Assembly (NCBI RefSeq): GCF_020080835.1
Contig: NC_058159.1
Span: 22,354,474-22,418,473, forward strand
Direction of reading: 5' to 3'
Length of the DNA: 64,000 nt
DNA from: Cotesia glomerata
Lineage: Eukaryota > Arthropoda > Insecta > Hymenoptera > Braconidae
Of this stretch, positions 21,481-33,759 are shown piece after piece (position 1 is the first letter of the stretch; every line of letters begins with the position of its first letter). The position numbers and the translations under genes are program-made. The notes under the pieces were generated by a model. That model saw only the letters and a program-made list of their open reading frames with translations, was not told where the DNA came from and did not search any database.

Positions 21481-22378
21481 TAACAGCTCTGCGGAGTTAG
21501 GTCATCTGTAGCCACGCTGAAACTTTCTTCATACTGTTTCGACATACTGGCGTCGCAAGCCTGAGTGACTCTTCTCATTAGGTCTTTGGTCTTCTCTTCA
21601 GCAGTTTCTACGATGATCGGATCGCACTCTAGGGCTACTACTAAAGCAGTGAGGTCGAGAGATTTAACTTTCCACCCAACCGCGCTAGCGTTCCTGTTGT
21701 CTCTTGTTAGATTCTGGCCAGTTGATACTTCCCATAGTATCGCAATATGGTCGCTGGTTGTGTAGATGTTCAATACTTTCCAAGAAAAACCTCTTGGAGC
21801 TATGCAACTGCTGACAAATGTAAGGTCGACAATTGAGTTTGCCTCTCCCTTAGTATACGTTGGCGTGTCACCGGTGTTAAGAAGGATCACGTCCACTGTG
21901 GCCATTGCTTCTAGAAGTGTTTTTCCACGTGTATTAGTGAACTTGCTGTCCCAGTCTACTGCCCAGGAATTGAAGTCACCAGCTATTGCCACGGGAAAGT
22001 GTTTTCTCGCGTCTTCAGTTAGCCGATCAAGGAAGTCTTCAAACTGTTTATTAGAGAGACTAGGTGGTGCATAGCAACTGTAGAAGCAGAGGCCATCTAC
22101 CTATGCTGCTACGAAGCTGGCTTCTTTATTGTTTACTGTTCTCTGAAAAGGACATTTACCGCAGGACCAGATGACGGCTTTGTTAGTGCTGTCGGATCCC
22201 AGGGTTGGTTACTCAGGTATCTATAAGGCTCACTTATAAGTGCTACGTCTGCCTCTAATTCGCGCACAGTTTGCATGAGCAGGTCATGCGCAGCCTCACA
22301 ATGATTGAGGTTGAGCTGCACTATCTTCATGTTCTTGGCTTCGTTATCTTCTGGAGCGCTTCTTGGAAGACGGGGCAT
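21480..22378 (-). pseudogene. Retroelement 3 endonuclease region of ORF2
   Basis: The ATG at 22378 opens MPRLPRSAPEDNEAKNMKIV, then QLNLNHCEAAHDLL and DVALISEPYR, the N-terminal motifs of apurinic-like endonucleases. A stop lies at about 22133, and the frame resumes to AIAGDFNSWAVDWDS, LLNTGDTPTYTKG and YTTSDHIAILWEV (21992-21480). Catalytic GDFN and SDH are retained. It overlaps the end of ORF1 by a short stretch, as is common in this group. Confidence 0.75.
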
Positions 22379-23766
22379 CTGTTTGTGCCTGCATGGTGAG
22401 CCGCCTTTTCTACGCCGTGCCGTTCAACGCACAGTGCACATTTAGCTGGATTTTTACAATCAGCAATTTTGTGTCCTTCTTTTCCGCACCTTATGCAGTG
22501 CTTAGACCGGTCGACTTCGTTTTTGCACTGAGATCCGAAGTGCCCAAAGTGCCAGCATTTGAATCATTGTATGGGTCTCTTCGTTGCTCTCATTCGGCAA
22601 TTGACCCAGCCGATCCTTATTTTGCAGTTTCCTTCCAGTAACTTTTGTGCTGCAGCTGCTGGTAGTGATACTGTGGCTGTCTGCGTACCCCTAAAGGCTT
22701 TACGGATCTTGATTGCCTCTAGTGGGATTTCACAACTTTCTCCAGCTTCCCTTTTTAGAACGGTCTGAATATGCTCTTTCGTCGTGTCGTCATCGACATC
22801 TCGGATCTCGATGGTCTCCTGTGGCCCTTTGCAGATCAATTTGGCCTCCTCCTTAAGGATGTCTGCGATCGTCTTTTGCAGGGCTTGGCCTTTGTCATTG
22901 CTCTTCCTCGAAATCGTAATCAACAAGTCGCCACTTCTGGTCTGGTTGATCTTATCCACAGTTGAACGAACCTGCTCATCTGGGACGTCCTGCTTTATGC
23001 GACGCAGAATCTCGGCATACTTTGTTTTCTCGGCCGGGCGGATGATAAGTGCGTCGGGTCTGATCCATTTACGTGGTTTTTTTCGCTTAGGCTCTGGCCT
23101 GGGCTCCTTCGGCAGCTGCTTTGAGACTTGCTCTCTAGCTAGCTTCCTCTTCTCCTTCTTAGACTGTACTTTTTCCCTATCAGTCGCCTTCTTAGGTTCG
23201 TCGCCCTGCCCTGCCACTCGTTGGGGAGGGCTTTTTTTCAGGTCCTTCTTCTTTGTGACTTTGTCGGTTGGCTCTGGCAAATTTCGGTCCTTTCTCTGTC
23301 CAGGTCTTGTGTTAGTTTCACCCTTGTCCTCAGCAGCAGATTCGCCGTCACCGTCGGCTCCAGTGTCCATTGCTTCTTCATTCTCAATTTCAGTTTGATT
23401 ACGTCGTCGTGATGACTGCCATTCCTCGTCCAGTTTCTTGAATCTTCCAAGAGCATTGACTACACCGGTTGTCTTGGTCTTTATCTCCTTGTGGATATTG
23501 ACCTTTGTTTGGACAAACTCTTGCAGCTCAATAGTCAGCTTTTCAAGGCGCTCCAGCGCTTGCGTTCTCTTCATTTCAGCGCTTGCTTCAATCGCTGCTT
23601 GTTGGGCATGAAGCCCGTTTCCACTCTTGTTTGTTTTCTGTAAATTACTCATACTTTTTTGATTTACCAGCGCATCGTACGGAGTGGAGCGGGTTGTCAT
23701 AACTAGGAACGGGTGTACCATCGGAGATAGTACTCCTACCCCAGTTCCCTGAGGCCTAGCCGACAC
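22329..23766 (-). pseudogene. Retroelement 3 ORF1 (gag-like, zinc knuckles)
   Basis: About 400 codons open from 23766: coiled-coil region (ALERLEKLTIELQEFVQTKV), a highly basic middle (KKEKRKLAREQ, PKRKKPRKW), an RRM-like part (TIEIRDVDDDTTKEHIQTVL) and GWVNCRMR. A TGA at about 22564 replaces the Arg before the first zinc knuckle. Beyond it three CCHC-type knuckles are readable: CWHFGHFGSQC, CIRCGKEGHKIADC and CALC...HHAGTNRC, to about 22329. Apart from that stop the gene looks well kept. Confidence 0.8.
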
Positions 23767-24182
23767 TTAGCCAGTCCCGGAATACACGGACGGACTAGAT
23801 TCGCTCGGGGCGGTGAAGATTTCGATCTCTAACACTCACTGCGTACTTCCTGATCAAGGCCCGAAGTGACTGGCTCTTGATCCGCTACTGCAACTTACAC
23901 CTCGGCAGAGCAAGTTCACATCAGCCGTAGCCCGCATCCTCGGAAATAATCGACACGGGTTCCGGACACTCCCAGTGAGTTACAGCAGGGAACGATCATC
24001 TTGCTAGGGCAGTTAGTGTGACCAACCCATTAAAGGGGGAGTTTTGTCCACGGGAGCGTATTTTATTTGGCTCCTACCCTCTGTAACTCATCAACTAAGA
24101 GACCTAGTGTCATCCAAGGACAGCAAGCGTTCTCCCATCCGCTACGGGGAGACGCGCCTGGTAGCAGTTTCTCCTCTGCCAC

Positions 24183-25015
<833 letters not shown>

Positions 25016-26045
25016 CCTTTAGGGTGAACCGTTTTTCTAATTTTTTTTAAATGTGTTGACAAATTTTTCAAGGAAATTAATTACAGTTTTCGAATTTGTC
25101 GTGCAATTTCCTGCACAGTGAACAAATTTTCATTCAAATTACCGTGTTCTGCTCTGTGTTTTTTTTTAATCCCTATAAAATAAATCACTTATATTTTACA
25201 GTTATTACAAAAATATTTAAGTAATGAAGAAAAGACAACGTAATGAATGAGACTCTAAATCTTAAAGTTTCTTGTTTCTGTCTTCTACTTAAGAAAATAC
25301 CAGTACTCAGTAAACATTAAAAAATACAGCTATCAACTTTTGAAATATTCTTGTAACTTTTAAATGTTCAGAAGCTTTGAAAAGTTAATCTCTTTCCGTG
25401 TTTTGTGTTATTATTTAATATGACTGTTCTTCATATAGTTTATTAGACTTTTAATGAACATCACGACCAGTATGTTAATAACTCTTTCAAATATATTATA
25501 GTTATTAACCATCAGATGTCCTGTTAACATTAACAATTAAAGAATATCCGAACAAAAACAGTTTCACTGTAAAAATCGCGCCAAGTCCACGTTCATTAAA
25601 CTTACATTTATTTCGAAAACAAATTAATTCTTTACAGAAAGATATATGAAATAAAAATGTTATTATACAAAAAGTTGTGGAATAAAAATAAAACCAAGTA
25701 ACGGTTATAACTCTTAAGTTGAAAAAAATTTTGTTGCAAATTCAAGAAATAAAAAAAAAAGTTTTTGGACGTACTTGGTGCGCGTCAATGAGTAACACAA
25801 ATTTTTTCATGTCCCGTAACTATATTGATCGAACTATATCTGACTAAATTTTCTTTTATTGCGAGTATTTAATGCTCAATAACTTTTTACTTGTTAGGAT
25901 TACGAAAAACTACCTCAGTACTTTTTTGTAAAGAATTGAATTTCCTACAACAATAATCAATGAAAAATACAGAAAAAAATTTTTTCGTAGTTTTACCGGA
26001 TGAAAACGTAAAAAAAAAAATTCTACGTGTTATTTAAATGCATGT
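25016..26045. other. AT-rich stretch with a partial MITE arm
   Basis: A single arm of the 'tccgaacaaaaacagtttc' MITE family lies at 25546-25735 (full copy at 31062). 25770-26045 resembles 43.75-44.0 kb in parts ('gaatttcctacaa', 'cgtgttatttaaatg'). No gene. Confidence 0.5.
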
Positions 26046-26125
26046 ACGCAGGCATCCGATAACTTAAGTGATAGAGCTCCTGGCATGTATTCAAGGTCGT
26101 CCGGATTCGATTCCTGGCTTGGTTT
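26046..26125 (+). repeat. tRNA-like sequence (SINE-like or decayed tRNA)
   Basis: 'gataacttaagtgatagagc' fits a D-arm with an A-box-like element, and 'ggattcgattcctgg' at 26103-26117 carries a B-box one base off consensus with a weak T-arm. The anticodon stem is poor. The order matches the better tRNA-like segment at 42705-42776. I read it as tRNA-derived repeat, not a working tRNA. Confidence 0.4.
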
Positions 26126-26651
26126 CAATCCCTTAATTTTCTCTAAGTTATTGTTCGCTTTCAACAAATTTTTCATTTAATTATTATTAATTTAATACTC
26201 GAACGGATACTTACAATTCTTTTAGCTCAGTTGTATTCAAGTATGAATAAATGGCATGGACTCATCTAAAGATGACTCATCTCAAATCGGACTCATCTGG
26301 ACTCATCTAAAGATGACTCATCTGAAATTTTCATTCATATTTACTTGAATGACATACGACTCGACAGACCGAAAATACATAAAAAGCTAACATAATAATT
26401 TAATTAGTTAATTAGTTCAAGCCTGGTTAGTTTTGTTTTATCGATTTATAAACCATTATTTAATTTTATTTTGTAAAACTCATATGTTTAATCAACTTAT
26501 TTCTCATCAACGTTACCATTAATTTATGACTTAATAATGCTTAGAAAAAATAATTATAACAATAATAATAATTAGTAATTAATAACAATAACTACAACAT
26601 AATAATAATTAGTACTTAATAATACCAGATATTTGTAAGAGATAATACTCA

Positions 26652-26894
26652 CACTGATAAAAAAGTTAACTTGACTCAAGAGCCAAAATCTTGAACCATG
26701 AATACCATTTTAAAGAAAATGAGTTTCTTGAGTCAAGAGAATAAATTCTTGAGACAAAAAAAAATTTACTTAAATCAAGAATAATTTCTTGACTCAAGAA
26801 TTTATTCTCTTGACTCAAGAAAATCATTTTTTTCAAAATGGTATTCTTGGTTCAAGATTTTGGCTCTTGAGTCAAGTTAAATTTTTTATCAGTG
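26652..26894. mobile_element. Palindromic MITE, 'ttgactcaag' type, second copy
   Basis: Starts CACTGATAAAAA and ends TTTTTATCAGTG, flanked by CA (26650-26651) and TA (26895-26896). Built of 'cttgactcaagag' and its complement, like 6020-6262. Non-coding. Upstream, 26262-26325 has short repeats of 'gactcatctaaagatgactc'. Confidence 0.8.
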
Positions 26895-26899
26895 TACCA

Positions 26900-27955
26900 T
26901 TACGATAGTTTGAATAATGATCACCCGACTCATCATCAAACAAATCCACCTTATTCAACAAGTTTATTAAAAATAGAATATCAATAGCACATCAACCATA
27001 AACCTAATTTGCCCCAACAAATTATACGCCCAATATTCAAAACTCCTCTTCGAACAAATTGCCTCTAATTTGTGATAATTGCAGCATTAAATCTCTGAGA
27101 GTGTCTCCTGATGACTTTCCCGATTGTTCGCAAGATAAATTATTTTATTACTCAATATATTCAACCGAATTTGCATATTTTACACTGTGTCCTAAGGAGA
27201 AATTCATAAAAATAATTTAAATTTAACCTTAAAACTGTTTCGCATAAAATTTCTCTGAGTAATCGTGTTTTGCATTCACCTCGAGTAAAACTGAACTTAT
27301 CGCACGAAATTCTCTCCACGTACATTAGTATGTTTAGCGTTAAGTAAACAACAGTGTAAGAGCGTAATTGTAAAAAATTTATCTTGTAATTTTTATAATC
27401 ATTTCATCATCATGTATCTTATCCTTCAATGGTATTTCTTTGTGTTACGCAAAATAAAGTTTACTTGATCCAAGAAAATTGTAAAAATTTTTTTTAAACA
27501 AAAAAAATTTTATAGAGACAATAAAATTTTCATGGCTTGAAAAATCTTCACTTCTGCCAAAATGAAGTTCTTTTTTTATATTTTCTTGAGTCAAAAAATT
27601 TTATTCTAGATCCAAGAAAAAAAATTAAATTATCATTAAGGTTTATATCTATCATTAATTACGAAAAATATGCAAAACATTATTAACTGTCTGTTTAACT
27701 AACATGAAACCTTTAGATTGTTTACATTTTAAGTCTAATCAATCATGCAAATCAATCAACATAATAAAATTGAGATAAAATTCATGTGGGGGCTAGTTAT
27801 CCGTCATGTGATTGGTCGATTATATATCATAAGCATGAAAATATGTGTAATTCTACATTTAGGTGCGGGTTTGCACGTGCTCATTATTTCTAGCCAAATG
27901 AAATCGACACATTTTTTATAAATATGATATAAGTTCTTATCTAAAATCCGACATA
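26900..27955. other. AT-rich stretch with decayed 'cttgagtcaag' remnants
   Basis: 27455-27625 has scattered 'gatccaagaaaa' and 'tcttgagtcaaaa' words suggesting an eroded MITE. No gene was recognised; the short minus-strand frame near 27.8-28.0 kb lies in repeat sequence. Confidence 0.45.
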
Positions 27956-27959
27956 ATAG

Positions 27960-28137
27960 TATATTATGTAATTGGCGCAACAAACGAAGCTTGTGCGTCC
28001 ATACAAAAGTGGCGAAAGATCGTCCATACAAGGTTGAAAAGTCAAGATCTGATGAAAACTAGATTTTCGAAAATCGAGGTAAAAAAAATCACTTCCCGAT
28101 TTTTTCAAAATCATTGATTTTCTTAGAGGGAAGTTAA
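27960..28137 (-). repeat. Host-repeat copy (cgggaagtt family)
   Basis: 'gatctgatgaaaactagat', then 'cacttcccgatttttt' and 'cttagagggaagttaaaaa', matching 17750-17846. 'caacaaacgaagcttgtgcg' just upstream parallels 17938-17955. Confidence 0.6.
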
Positions 28138-28194
28138 AAAAATAGTCATGTTATAGCATGCGAAAATGAATAAATGAAAATATCTATTAATAAA

Positions 28195-28320
28195 ATAGTA
28201 TATTGTGTGACTAGGGATGAAACAAAACGATTTCAGACCAGAGTGAAGTTGCCTGCCCGAGCGAAGCGAGGGCTGGCATCACTCGGTCTGAAATCGTGTT
28301 TCATCCCGCGTCATACATTA
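28195..28320. repeat. GC-tipped hairpin element, copy C
   Basis: The outer left end ATAGTATATTGTGTGAC...TAGGG faces 'CCCGCGTCATACATTATAT' on the right. The inner stem is 'atttcagacc' against 'ggtctgaaat' plus 'gatgaaac'/'gtttcatc', and the tip has 'cccgagcgaagcgaggg'. Outer ends match copies A (33615) and B (51589) while the stem is different. Confidence 0.6.
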
Positions 28321-28344
28321 TATTTTTCATATAAGTTGCATTAA

Positions 28345-28770
28345 AAATGCTAGTTTCAATGTCTGGAGCCAACCAGAACTAGATAGTTTTAGACGAATAT
28401 CGAAAATACCATTTTATTATAAAACTTATAATAAAATAGAAAGTAATGGTTTATTTTTTATCAAACATTATTCGTAAATTGAATAGTTTTCTTTTGTCAT
28501 TCTTATTTATGCTTAGTAACAGAATTATGATATGTCAATACAGTTAACGGTTAGAATGACAATTATAAAGGTATAAAATAAACAAACAATTGATAGGATT
28601 GAAAATAAAGCTGCAACTTCATCTCGCGGGCAGAAAATCGTCATTTTCTGTCCGCCGGGAAGAAATAATTGATTCCTGCCCGGCACAGTCGCATTCGTCT
28701 GAAATTGTCTAGTTTCGGTTGGCTCAACAGGCATTGAAACTCACATTTTCAATGCAGGTTATATGAAAAA
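28345..28770. repeat. Inverted pair with an inner hairpin
   Basis: 'gtttcaatgtctggagcc' with 'agttttagacgaat' (28357-28406) faces its reverse complement at 28695-28745. Inside, 'gggcagaaaatcg' and 'attttctgtccgcc' form a small hairpin (28627-28662). No coding support. Confidence 0.55.
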
Positions 28771-28799
28771 TACATTTTTTTTTTCAATAGTAGAAATGA

Positions 28800-29155
28800 A
28801 TATCCATTTTACTTTCACATTATAATATAGCTGGTTGATTACGATATTGGGCAAAACATTTGCATAGGCCAACTTGTAATTAAAAATTACACAAATTTTT
28901 TTAAATTTCGTCGTATCAGAGTATGATAGCTCTTTCGTTTATCAATAATCAAAAATCCGGTACGGAATGCTTTTAAAATATTCTACGGGTTTGATCTTTT
29001 ATATACATGCAAAAAATTCTTTTTTTTTCTTCTTTTCATTTTATTTTTCAATTTTATCAAGAGCCTGATATTGGAAATAAATCCATTAGGTAATGGTATT
29101 AAAACGCAGGAGTGAGGACGGTAGCTGCGAACTAGACCAAGATATAACTATATAT
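28800..29155. other. AT-rich stretch
   Basis: No gene or repeat recognised. Confidence 0.4.
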
Positions 29156-29175
29156 CAAGAAACTAAGGTCTCCGT

Positions 29176-29215
29176 TGGCTATATAAATCGAAGCCAGCTT
29201 CTTGAGACAGTTGAG
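29176..29215 (+). promoter_or_regulatory. Candidate RNA polymerase II core promoter
   Basis: A TATA-type 'ctatataaatcg' at 29178-29189 is followed about 28 bp later by an initiator-like 'gacagttgag' (29204-29213). Local GC is higher than in the flanks. A pyrimidine-rich stretch begins downstream (29236). Spacing fits an insect TATA/Inr promoter, but no convincing downstream exon was found, so this is tentative. Confidence 0.3.
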
Positions 29216-29235
29216 ACTTGGAACATTAGCATGTA

Positions 29236-29520
29236 ATCTGCTCTTTCTCCTCTATCTCTACTGTCACCACCTTTACCTCTTCTGACTTTTCTTATATTCC
29301 TCTCTTTTTCTTTTCCTTCTCAACTTCTCAATCTACTCTACATGCTATATATTATATACTTTCACCTTTATATTTATCCTCATCCTCATTCGTATCTTCA
29401 TCTTTTACTCGCATTTACTTAGCCTGTGCTCACTATCGTGCAACTACATTCTCCGTTCTTTCTTTTTCACCTCAACTCGTTTTCCTTCCCTCCTGGTGAT
29501 CCTCTCTTACTCTCTGAGAT
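29236..29520 (+). other. Strongly pyrimidine-rich tract
   Basis: About 280 bp dominated by C and T on the plus strand ('ctctttctcctctatctc' and similar). It could be transcribed leader, intron or simple low-complexity DNA. No open frame of note. Confidence 0.6.
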
Positions 29521-30860
29521 TGAGACCTTTCGGGATAAAAACGAATTTTCAACGAGTTTATACTTATACTTATACTACTACAACTTAGAGCCTTGATCTT
29601 AACTCTCAGCGATGAGAGTTGCTGCTACTGGTGCTTTCTTTCCCATCCATCGTCAACCATTTTCCTTTCAAGCTTTGTGAGATCTCATTAACTGACATTA
29701 TACACGTAATTATACGTCATGCTTTCATTTACATTTTCTCTTTTGCTAATTGGTCAAGGATCATTGTGATAATCATTTTAAGAAATACTTCTTACATTTA
29801 TTAGTATTATTCTCTATTTTTTTTGCGATAATACTGAACCTGTTATGAAAAATGTAGACTAATATTCCTACTAAATTCGAGCTGTATTTTAGTTTTGCAG
29901 AATTAATAAAGTCAAAAATAAGAAAAAGTAAATTTGATTTTAATAAAAAAAATTTTCACAGCTTTGATAAAGCTCGAAATTTAAATTAATAATCTAAAAT
30001 ATTTTTTTCAAGCTTTTAAATGATAAATAAGTTTGTCACTTTTTTTAAAAAACAACAACAATAAATAAAAGTTAGAAGTTATGAAATATATAAAATGGAT
30101 AGAGTATTATTAAGTATTTATTAAGTTGGTAAGAATTTTTTACTCAACTTCAAAGAGTATCAGGCATCTTCATTTTTATATAACTTTTAATCCACGAGTT
30201 AGTGTACTTTATTACACAATATTATGTCATTTTATCTCAAAGCCTTCGTTCACTATATAACAAGTAACTCGGGATCTCATTACCAACTTGAAATGCTATA
30301 AAGCGTTGAGGAATTCGTTGGATAAGAAACTGACAATCACTATCCAGATTATGAAATTCCACTCTTGAACTTTAACATTTCAATCTAATTATTATTATGT
30401 TTACATAGATGTTATTCCGTATCGAGAGCACAGTTGTGTCGTAGTGACTCTCTTTATAAGATGAAACGTCAGATTATTTATAAGAGATGAAAATTATATT
30501 TAAATTGTTTGAATTATTAGAAAAATATTTGCCTTGAAAGGAAAGGATTTAGCGATCATACGCCCTCCATTGGAGATCTTAAACACTAGCTTTGATCAAA
30601 AAATTATGTAAGGGCATATCAAGCTATAACAGAAAATTTCTTCACGGCTCATATACATTGAAAAAAAAAAAATAATTGATTCAAGACAAATTTTCTTTTC
30701 AAAATTCCACTCTTATTTCAAGATATTAAGTTATCTTAATTCAAGAAATCTACTTTTGAAAAAACAAAACTCGATGATAAAGAAAGATAAGTTCTTTACC
30801 CAAGAATTTTATGAATTCAACGGAACGCTTTGCTATTTTCAAATAAGATAACCTATACTG
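29521..30860. other. AT-rich stretch with eroded MITE words
   Basis: No gene. 30670-30810 contains 'attgattcaagacaa', 'taattcaagaaatc' and 'acccaagaattttatg', remnants of a 'cttgagtcaag' type MITE. A 61-codon frame at 29.6 kb is AT-driven. Confidence 0.4.
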
Positions 30861-31061
30861 TACACGGAAAGCACAAGATTACACTGGATAACTTCCAGAT
30901 TATACTCAGTGACATCTGTAGCGAAAAGAAATTTCAGATAGTAGCTAGTATAATCCAGATTATACTCAGCAACATCTGTAGTGAAAAAAAATTTCAGATA
31001 GTAGCTAGTATAATTCAGATTATACTGAGTGATATCTGGATCATACTCATTGTAATCTCCT

Positions 31062-31369
31062 ATCCGAACAAAAACAGTTTCACTGTAAAAAAATCACGTC
31101 AAGTCCACGTTCATAAGACTATTAAGAGAAAAAAATTTTTTTTCTTTACAAAAAGATATAAAATAAAAATTGTTTCTTTTAATTTTTAAATTTACAACAA
31201 AATTTTTTTTAATTTCCGAAAATCACATACAACCATATCGGTTACTTGGATTTTTTAAATTTTTATTTTATATCTTTTTGTAAAGAAATAAAATTTTTTT
31301 TTCTTAATAGTCTTATGAACGTGGACTTGGCGTGATTTTTTTTACAGTGAAACTGTTTTTGTTCGGATT
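31062..31369. mobile_element. Palindromic MITE ('tccgaacaaaaacagtttc' family)
   Basis: The arms mirror each other from 'atccgaacaaaaacagtttc' through 'aagtccacgttcataagac' to a T/A-rich centre. One arm of a related copy is at 25546. Target duplication is not clear. Confidence 0.75.
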
Positions 31370-31516
31370 TCAGTATTTTTTGTAATTATAATAAAAATTG
31401 ACAATTTTAATTTAATACATTTCCGGTGGCAAACTATCCCCTTTAAGAGAGGTTTATAGTTGATTTTCAAACGTGTTTTTCTCATGTATGTGATAAAATT
31501 TCGAAAAAAAAAAACG

Positions 31517-31560
31517 CTTCGCTCTTCGATAGATAATTAAATTATCTATCGAAGAGCGAA
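31517..31560. repeat. Perfect 22-bp-arm hairpin
   Basis: 'cttcgctcttcgatagataa' pairs perfectly with 'ttatctatcgaagagcgaag' with almost no loop. A perfect match in otherwise eroded DNA suggests recent origin or gene conversion. Confidence 0.8.
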
Positions 31561-32105
31561 GTGCTTTTTTGGAAAATTTTCGTTTATTTATGCATAAAAT
31601 GCGTTTTAAGATTCCATTTGTTGTACATGTATGACAGAGATACTTTCGTTTGTCCAATAGAGGGCGAGAGAGAGAAAAAATGTAAACCCTTCTTAAGCTA
31701 TAGTTCATGTAAAAGTTATTCTTGCGCCGCCTGGCGTGTGTAATTGCAAGCTGTCAAATATCTTTTTTTCACTGTAGTTTCCTATCTATTATAAGATTAG
31801 CATGCATCCTTATATTATTTAGCTCTGGCCGTCCGATTTTTACATAAGAAAAAAGTTAAAATCTAAAAATCTGGGTCGCTATAGTTTGTGCTGATTATTT
31901 TTAATAATTTTAAATAGAAATTATAAAGATAATTGATAATAATCAAGTAATAAATAAAAAGCATGAACTACTATTATAAAATATCATATAAAAAAAAAAT
32001 CAAAATAAATTTGAAAAAAAATTTGTAACCTCAAAAAACTGTTCTGCTTACTGTATATACACACTCGGTAGTCTGGCTTGAGAACGGAACTTGGCGCCAG
32101 ACTCT

Positions 32106-32650
32106 ATCGAGTCTGTTGATTTCCCCCAGTAAAATTTCAGATTATGCCGCGTAAGATTCCATTGGATATAATTCAATATTGTAGAATTTGGATTATACTC
32201 AGTAGAATCTTGGATGATACCCAATGATATCTGCACCATTTTCCTTCTAGCGCCTGCACGTGAAGTGCTGTTTACAATTTGTGAATTATAGTCAGTCATC
32301 CCTATATTGAACATTAGAAAAATATAATCGGTGCATTAATTAGTGTGTGAACATCTATATTTTGTGCTATGTAATAATATGTTTTATAACCGTTATAGTT
32401 ATTAAAATTACAAGGTATGTAAAAATCGTGTACAAGACGTATGTTTTTACGTTTAGACTTGTAACAATAAGATCTAACCTGTTCATCGTCATATGGTAAT
32501 TCTAAGTGCACAGGCGCTAGAAAAAAATCACGGAGATATCACTGGGTATAATCTAAGATTCTACTGAGTATAATCCAAATTCTACAAAATCCGAGATTAT
32601 ATCCAGTGGAAAATAACGCGGCATAATTTGAGATTTTACTGGGGGAAATG
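32106..32650. repeat. Inner inverted pair of the 1.9 kb element
   Basis: 'cccccagtaaaat' and 'gattatgccgcg' on the left, and complements on the right, with 'ctagcgcctg' at the inner ends (32248 and 32507). About 255 bp lie between the arms. It shares the 'tggattatactcagtagaa' word with the outer arms, so it is probably the same family inserted into itself. Confidence 0.65.
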
Positions 32651-32789
32651 AGAAGTTACAGTGAGTATAATCCAGTTATCACTCAGTATGATCTCGATTA
32701 TACTAGCTACTATCTGAAATTTTTTTTCACTACAGATGTCGCTGAGTATAATCTGGAATGATATCCAGTGTAATCTTGTTCTTTCCGTC

Positions 32790-33535
32790 CATCCAGGAAT
32801 TTTTTTTCTCTGGGATTAAGGGAATTGGAAACATTGATTCAAGATATTACCGACTTTTTTCAAAAATACCAAAAATTCTTGGATTTTTTATATTTTCTGT
32901 ATCAGAGAAAATCAACCTGAAATACGTTTTAGAATGGAATTAATGTTTTTTTTCAAGTTTTTTTTTTTTGATATTTCAAATGAAAAAACTTTTTCCTAAA
33001 CCAAGAATATAAAATTCTTATTCCGTCAGCACTTCGATTATAAACATCTTGCTCACTCTCACTTTAGAATGATGTTATTTTTTTTTAAATGGAAACATTG
33101 AATAAAAATTTTGCTATCTTCAAATAATTTTATCTATGTTTCAAATTATAAAAATATTTGACAGTTTCATTCTAAATAGAGTCTGAAAAAAAAATATTTT
33201 TTTGCGCTCCTTTAGAGAAGTGTGAGCTTTTTGCTCATTACTGAACTAAAGCATCAGTTCAAAAATCGCATGTTCGGTCTTTGTCAATTTCACTCAGATT
33301 TTTTTGGCAATTTACGGCAGCTTGTAAAGTATCAGCACAGAGCATGAGCAAATAGCTCATCATGGGAGTAAAGATTACCAAAAAGTTAAAGGAAGTGCTA
33401 ACCGGTTTAAAGGTAAATGAAATTATTCTTAGCATTCAAGAATTGTGTTTGAGAATAAGAGTTTCGAGACTGAAAATTTTCGAATCAAGACGATGTCGTT
33501 GAACTGAATCAAGTTTTCTTTAAAATCATTTTTTT
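32790..33535. other. AT-rich stretch
   Basis: No gene. T-runs occur around 32950-32970 and 33075-33085. Nothing else was recognised. Confidence 0.4.
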
Positions 33536-33613
33536 GCTCGACGGACAGAAAGCGTCAACTTTCGGCCCGCTGCGCTGAACGAAAGTGCCGCTTTCTGCCT
33601 TCGTCGAGCAAAA
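33536..33613. repeat. Hairpin element D
   Basis: Stem 'ttttttgctcgacg' against 'cgtcgagcaaaaaa', then 'cagaaagcg'/'cgctttctg' and 'actttcg'/'cgaaagt', with a GC-rich tip. It directly abuts hairpin A with no gap. Confidence 0.65.
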
Positions 33614-33614
33614 A

Positions 33615-33752
33615 AATAGTATACACTCCACGGGAAGTAAATAAGAAAGCCTCAGATCACATGTTTGTCAACCTCGGCTTCGCCTCGGCCGACAATTACA
33701 TGTGATCTGAGACATTTCTTACTTTACTTCCCTAGGTGTGTAATATACTATT
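33615..33752. repeat. GC-tipped hairpin element, copy A
   Basis: The left end ATAGTATACACTCCACGGG faces the right end CCCTAGGTGTGTAATATACT. Stem 'cctcagatcacatg' / 'catgtgatctgag'; tip 'cctcggcttcgcctcgg'. Its outer ends are shared with copies B and C, its stem with neither. Confidence 0.7.
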
Positions 33753-33759
33753 TGTCGAT

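Larger units (their letters stand above)
30863..32789. mobile_element. 1.9 kb palindromic element with nested inverted repeats
   Basis: Starts CACGGAAAGCACAAGATTAC after TA and ends with its near complement 'gtaatcttgttctttccg'. Outer arms (30863-31060; 32640-32789) are built of 'attatactcagtgacatc', 'ttcagatagtagctag' and complements. Inside are a complete MITE (31062-31369), a perfect hairpin (31517-31560) and a second inverted pair (32106-32250; 32505-32650). No transposase. Confidence 0.75.

Noticed and set aside
22784..23398. Plus-strand 204-codon frame
   Set aside because: Antisense shadow of the basic gag-like ORF1 of retroelement 3.
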